A stretch of 64,000 nt of DNA from Ottowia sp. (GTDB lineage: Bacteria; Pseudomonadota; Gammaproteobacteria; Burkholderiales; Burkholderiaceae), in contig JADYYQ010000071.1 in assembly GCA_020853585.1 (NCBI GenBank), positions 1 to 64,000 on the forward strand, in the 5' to 3' direction. This document shows, piece after piece, positions 61,160-64,000 of this stretch (its first letter is position 1; every line of letters begins with the position of its first letter). The notes under the pieces are model-generated. The model worked only from the letters and a program-made list of their open reading frames with translations. It was not told the DNA's origin and did not search any database. Made by a program: the position numbers and the translations under genes.

Positions 61160-63583
61160 TTAATGCGTAATCACTTGCTGCTCACCACCCGCTACTTGCT
61201 TTACCTCTACTACCGCACCTGCCGGTTCATCTGGCAAACTCGTCGGCATTCTTTCAAGCGCCAACTCAAGTACTTTATCTATCCAGCGAACTGGCACAAT
61301 CTCTATGCTGTTTTTAACGTTCTCAGGTATCTCCGTCAAGTCCTTAGAATTTTCTTCTGGAATTAAAACAAGCTTAATCCCTCCCCGGTGAGCTGCCAAC
61401 AATTTTTCCTTTAAACCACCAATAGGGAGAACTTCACCTCGCAAGGTAATCTCGCCCGTCATAGCCACATCAGCTCTCACAGGAATACCGGTAAGCGCCG
61501 ATACTAAAGCTGTCGTCATCGCAATACCAGCAGAGGGTCCATCTTTAGGTGTTGCGCCTTCCGGTACGTGAATATGGATATCTTTTTTCTCAAACAATAC
61601 ATCCGCAAGGCCAAGTCGACGGGCAAGAGAGCGTACAACAGAGCGTGCTGCCTCCATCGATTCTTTCATTACATCACCCAAAGAACCGGTACGCAGAACA
61701 TTTCCTTTTCCTGGCATCACGACCGCCTCAATGGTCAGCAAATCACCGCCCACTTCAGTCCATGCCAACCCAGTCACTTCACCCACTTGATTTTCACGCC
61801 CAGCTAAACCGAAGTCATACTTGCGCACACCCAAGAATTTATCCAAGTTGGATAATCCTATCGTCACCACCTCAGTTTCCTGCTTTAGGAGAAGCATTTT
61901 TACCACTTTTCTGCATATCTTCGAAAGCTCGCGCTCTAGCGAACGCACACCTGCTTCACGTGTGTAATAACGAATAATGCTAGAAATCGCATCTTCCGTT
62001 ATATCAATCTCCCCTTGCTTTAATCCATTGTTTTTAATTTGCTTGGGCAAAAGATAACGTTTAGCAATACTAATTTTTTCATCTTCGGTATACCCCGATA
62101 AACGGATCACTTCCATACGATCAAGAAGCGGCGCAGGAATATTAAGAGAGTTTGATGTAGCAACAAACATCACATCAGAAAGATCAAAATCAACCTCAAT
62201 ATAATGATCTTGGAACGTGTGGTTTTGCTCTGGATCTAATACCTCAAGCAATGCACTCGATGGATCACCGCGAAAATCCATGCCAATTTTATCGATTTCA
62301 TCTAACAAAAATAGCGGATTGCGCACCCCCACACGAATCAAACTTTGCAAAATCTTTCCAGGCATCGACCCAATATAAGTACGGCGATGCCCCCGAATCT
62401 CTGCTTCATCCCGTATTCCACCCAGCGCCATACGAACAAACTTACGGTTAGTCGCCCGCGCGATAGACTGTCCAAGTGAGGTTTTCCCCACACCCGGCGG
62501 CCCTACTAGACACAGAATCGGCGCTTTCACTTTATCTACCCGCTGCTGCACAGCAAGATACTCAAGTATTCGTTCTTTGACCTTATCTAAACCAAAATGA
62601 TCCTCATCAAGCACACGCTCCGCATGCGGCAACTCATTATTCACCTTGCTTTTTTTGCGCCATGGCAAATTAACTAAAGTATCAATAAAGTTACGCACCA
62701 CGGTGGCTTCAGCAGACATCGGCGACATCAACTTAAGCTTTTTAAATTCTGACTCCGCTTTTTTCTTTGCCTCTTTAGGCATGCGTGCAGCCTTGATTTT
62801 GCGCTCAAGCTCCTCGACGTCCGCACCTTCTTCGCCTTCTCCCAACTCTTTTTGAATCGCTTTTACTTGCTCATTCAGATAGTACTCGCGCTGGCTTTTT
62901 TCCATTTGACGCTTTACTCGCCCACGAATACGCTTCTCTACTTGAAGAATATCAATCTCGCTTTCTAACTGAGACAACAACATCTCAAGGCGCTCAACAA
63001 CATCAAACATTTCCAACACATGTTGTTTTTGCTCAAGCTTAATAGGCAAATGCGCCGCAATCGTATCAGCTAAGCGACTAGGCTCATCAATGCTAGCCAA
63101 TGAGCTAAGAATCTCCTGCGGAATTTTTTTGTTTAATTTGACATACTGATCAAATTGCACAACGATCGCCCTGCGCAATGCTTCGGTTTCAGCTGCATCC
63201 GCTTCGGGCGCATTAACAGGCACAGCAACGCAACTAAAATGCGTTTCTTCTTCAACCACATCCGTAATCGTGACGCGCTGACCACCTTCAACCAACACTT
63301 TAACCGTACCATCAGGCAACTTAAGCATCTGTAAAATATTGGCTATGCATCCAACTTTGTACATATCCTTATCGCTCGGCTCATCCTTAGCAGCCGCCTT
63401 TTGTGCCACCAAGGCAATACTTTTACTCTCTCCCTCCATCGCCAATTCAAGTGCTTTTATTGACTTTGGGCGACCAACAAAAAGAGGAATCACCATATGG
63501 GGAAACACAACCACATCCCGTAATGGCAACAATGGAATCTGCACAAAAACAGATTCACTCGATAAATTTTGGGCTCCAGACAT
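61160..63583 (-). CDS. lon: ATP-dependent Lon protease
   Basis: Lon degrades damaged and regulatory proteins in the cytoplasm. The 807 residues have an N-terminal LAN domain (about 12-205), a helical region, and an AAA+ module with Walker [13 protein letters not shown] and Walker [11 protein letters not shown]. The C-terminal protease domain carries the catalytic serine in DGPSAGIAM and the lysine of the Ser-Lys pair about 43 residues later in [19 protein letters not shown] precedes the ATG. It lies between clpX and hupB as in most proteobacteria. Confidence 0.98.
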   Translation of the reverse strand: MSGAQNLSSESVFVQIPLLPLRDVVVFPHMVIPLFVGRPKSIKALELAMEGESKSIALVAQKAAAKDEPSDKDMYKVGCIANILQMLKLPDGTVKVLVEGGQRVTITDVVEEETHFSCVAVPVNAPEADAAETEALRRAIVVQFDQYVKLNKKIPQEILSSLASIDEPSRLADTIAAHLPIKLEQKQHVLEMFDVVERLEMLLSQLESEIDILQVEKRIRGRVKRQMEKSQREYYLNEQVKAIQKELGEGEEGADVEELERKIKAARMPKEAKKKAESEFKKLKLMSPMSAEATVVRNFIDTLVNLPWRKKSKVNNELPHAERVLDEDHFGLDKVKERILEYLAVQQRVDKVKAPILCLVGPPGVGKTSLGQSIARATNRKFVRMALGGIRDEAEIRGHRRTYIGSMPGKILQSLIRVGVRNPLFLLDEIDKIGMDFRGDPSSALLEVLDPEQNHTFQDHYIEVDFDLSDVMFVATSNSLNIPAPLLDRMEVIRLSGYTEDEKISIAKRYLLPKQIKNNGLKQGEIDITEDAISSIIRYYTREAGVRSLERELSKICRKVVKMLLLKQETEVVTIGLSNLDKFLGVRKYDFGLAGRENQVGEVTGLAWTEVGGDLLTIEAVVMPGKGNVLRTGSLGDVMKESMEAARSVVRSLARRLGLADVLFEKKDIHIHVPEGATPKDGPSAGIAMTTALVSALTGIPVRADVAMTGEITLRGEVLPIGGLKEKLLAAHRGGIKLVLIPEENSKDLTEIPENVKNSIEIVPVRWIDKVLELALERMPTSLPDEPAGAVVEVKQVAGGEQQVITH

Positions 63584-63669
63584 AACTTTCCCCGATTAAA
63601 AACCAGCAGAACTACTGCAAACTATACCGCTAACTTTGGGCCACGATCAGAAATAGCAAGAGCGGCCGC

Positions 63670-63708
63670 AAAAAAAACTGAAAGCCGCGCGCATAAGCGG
63701 GCGGCTTT
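63670..63708 (-). terminator. Rho-independent terminator of clpX
   Basis: On the minus strand the arms AAAGCCGC and GCGGCTTT (63701-63708 and 63681-63688) pair around a 12-base loop and are followed three bases later by eight T bases. It lies 18 bases after the clpX stop and before lon. Confidence 0.85.
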
Positions 63709-63726
63709 CCCCATTAACTCAAGAAA

Positions 63727-64000
63727 TTAGCTTGAACTAGCAAGCTTGTTAACATCCTGATAAATTAAAATAGGCTTACCGTCATCGTCAATCGTACTCT
63801 CATCAATAACCACTTTGCTGACATCACGCAAACTAGGTAAGTCATACATCATATCCATCAAGGCATGCTCAAGAATCGACCTTAATCCCCTCGCACCGGT
63901 CTTGCGCTTAATCGCTTTGCGCGCAATTGCCTGCAAAGCCGCCTGACGCACTTCTAACTCAGCACCTTCCATCGCCAAAAGCTTCTGATATTGCTTAACT
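63727..64000 (-). CDS. clpX: ATP-dependent Clp protease ATP-binding subunit ClpX, C-terminal part
   Basis: This is the 3' end of a gene that starts beyond the window. ClpX unfolds tagged proteins for ClpP. The visible part holds the family's C-terminal D2 (small AAA+) domain: [15 protein letters not shown], then [22 protein letters not shown] with the sensor-2 arginine region, and [14 protein letters not shown]. It precedes lon, the conserved order. Confidence 0.96.
   Translation of the reverse strand, partial: VKQYQKLLAMEGAELEVRQAALQAIARKAIKRKTGARGLRSILEHALMDMMYDLPSLRDVSKVVIDESTIDDDGKPILIYQDVNKLASSS

Overview
The window is a stretch of chromosome from a betaproteobacterium of the Burkholderiales. 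By eye its base composition is in the mid to high 40s % GC (not computed). The gene order gyrA-serC-pheA-hisC-tyrA-aroA-cmk-rpsA-ihfB-lapA-lapB, the complete nuoA-N operon followed by a DUF2818 gene and a Nudix gene, and the clpX-lon-hupB-tRNA-Val-ppiD block are those of free-living Burkholderiaceae. The composition is lower than in those relatives. Gene-poor decaying spacers, a frameshifted aat, a truncated prepilin peptidase, an integrase remnant and scattered genes with eukaryote-like domains suggest a host-restricted lineage. A fungal endosymbiont of the Mycoavidus/Glomeribacter type is my best guess; this is inference, with no 16S gene in the window.

Layout. 0-3 kb: the 3' end of rsgA, a small proline-rich protein whose N-terminus looks like a eukaryotic lipidation signal, and a gene-poor stretch with a tyrosine-recombinase fragment. 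1.8-14.5 kb (minus strand): LPS-assembly regulators lapB/lapA, ihfB, rpsA, cmk, then shikimate/aromatic, histidinol-phosphate and serine pathway genes, then gyrA. 14.9-24.7 kb: an OmpA-like lipid-anchor-free outer-membrane protein, a decayed spacer, coaE, a shortened pilD, corC, a phasin, pbpG, an IclR regulator, pyrD and bpt. 24.7-32.5 kb: a frameshifted aat, the ferrous iron genes feoA and feoB, an asparaginase, a split chromate transporter and parC.

33-42 kb is the accessory part. A 921-residue protein carries an OTU-type cysteine protease in circularly permuted order, a duplicated helical module and a SET-like methyltransferase domain. A sodium/amino-acid symporter, the ABC-F protein Uup and tRNA-Arg(CCU) follow, and next to the tRNA lies a second effector-like gene with a possible ADP-ribosyltransferase-like core. 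42-58.6 kb (minus strand): nudF, DUF2818 and the whole respiratory complex I operon. 58.7-64 kb: ppiD, tRNA-Val(UAC), hupB, lon and the 3' end of clpX.

Together this reads as a respiring, iron-importing cell that keeps core protein quality control and part of its amino-acid synthesis, imports other amino acids, and carries candidate proteins for acting on host ubiquitin, chromatin and membranes. No secretion system lies in the window, so delivery of these proteins is unproven.
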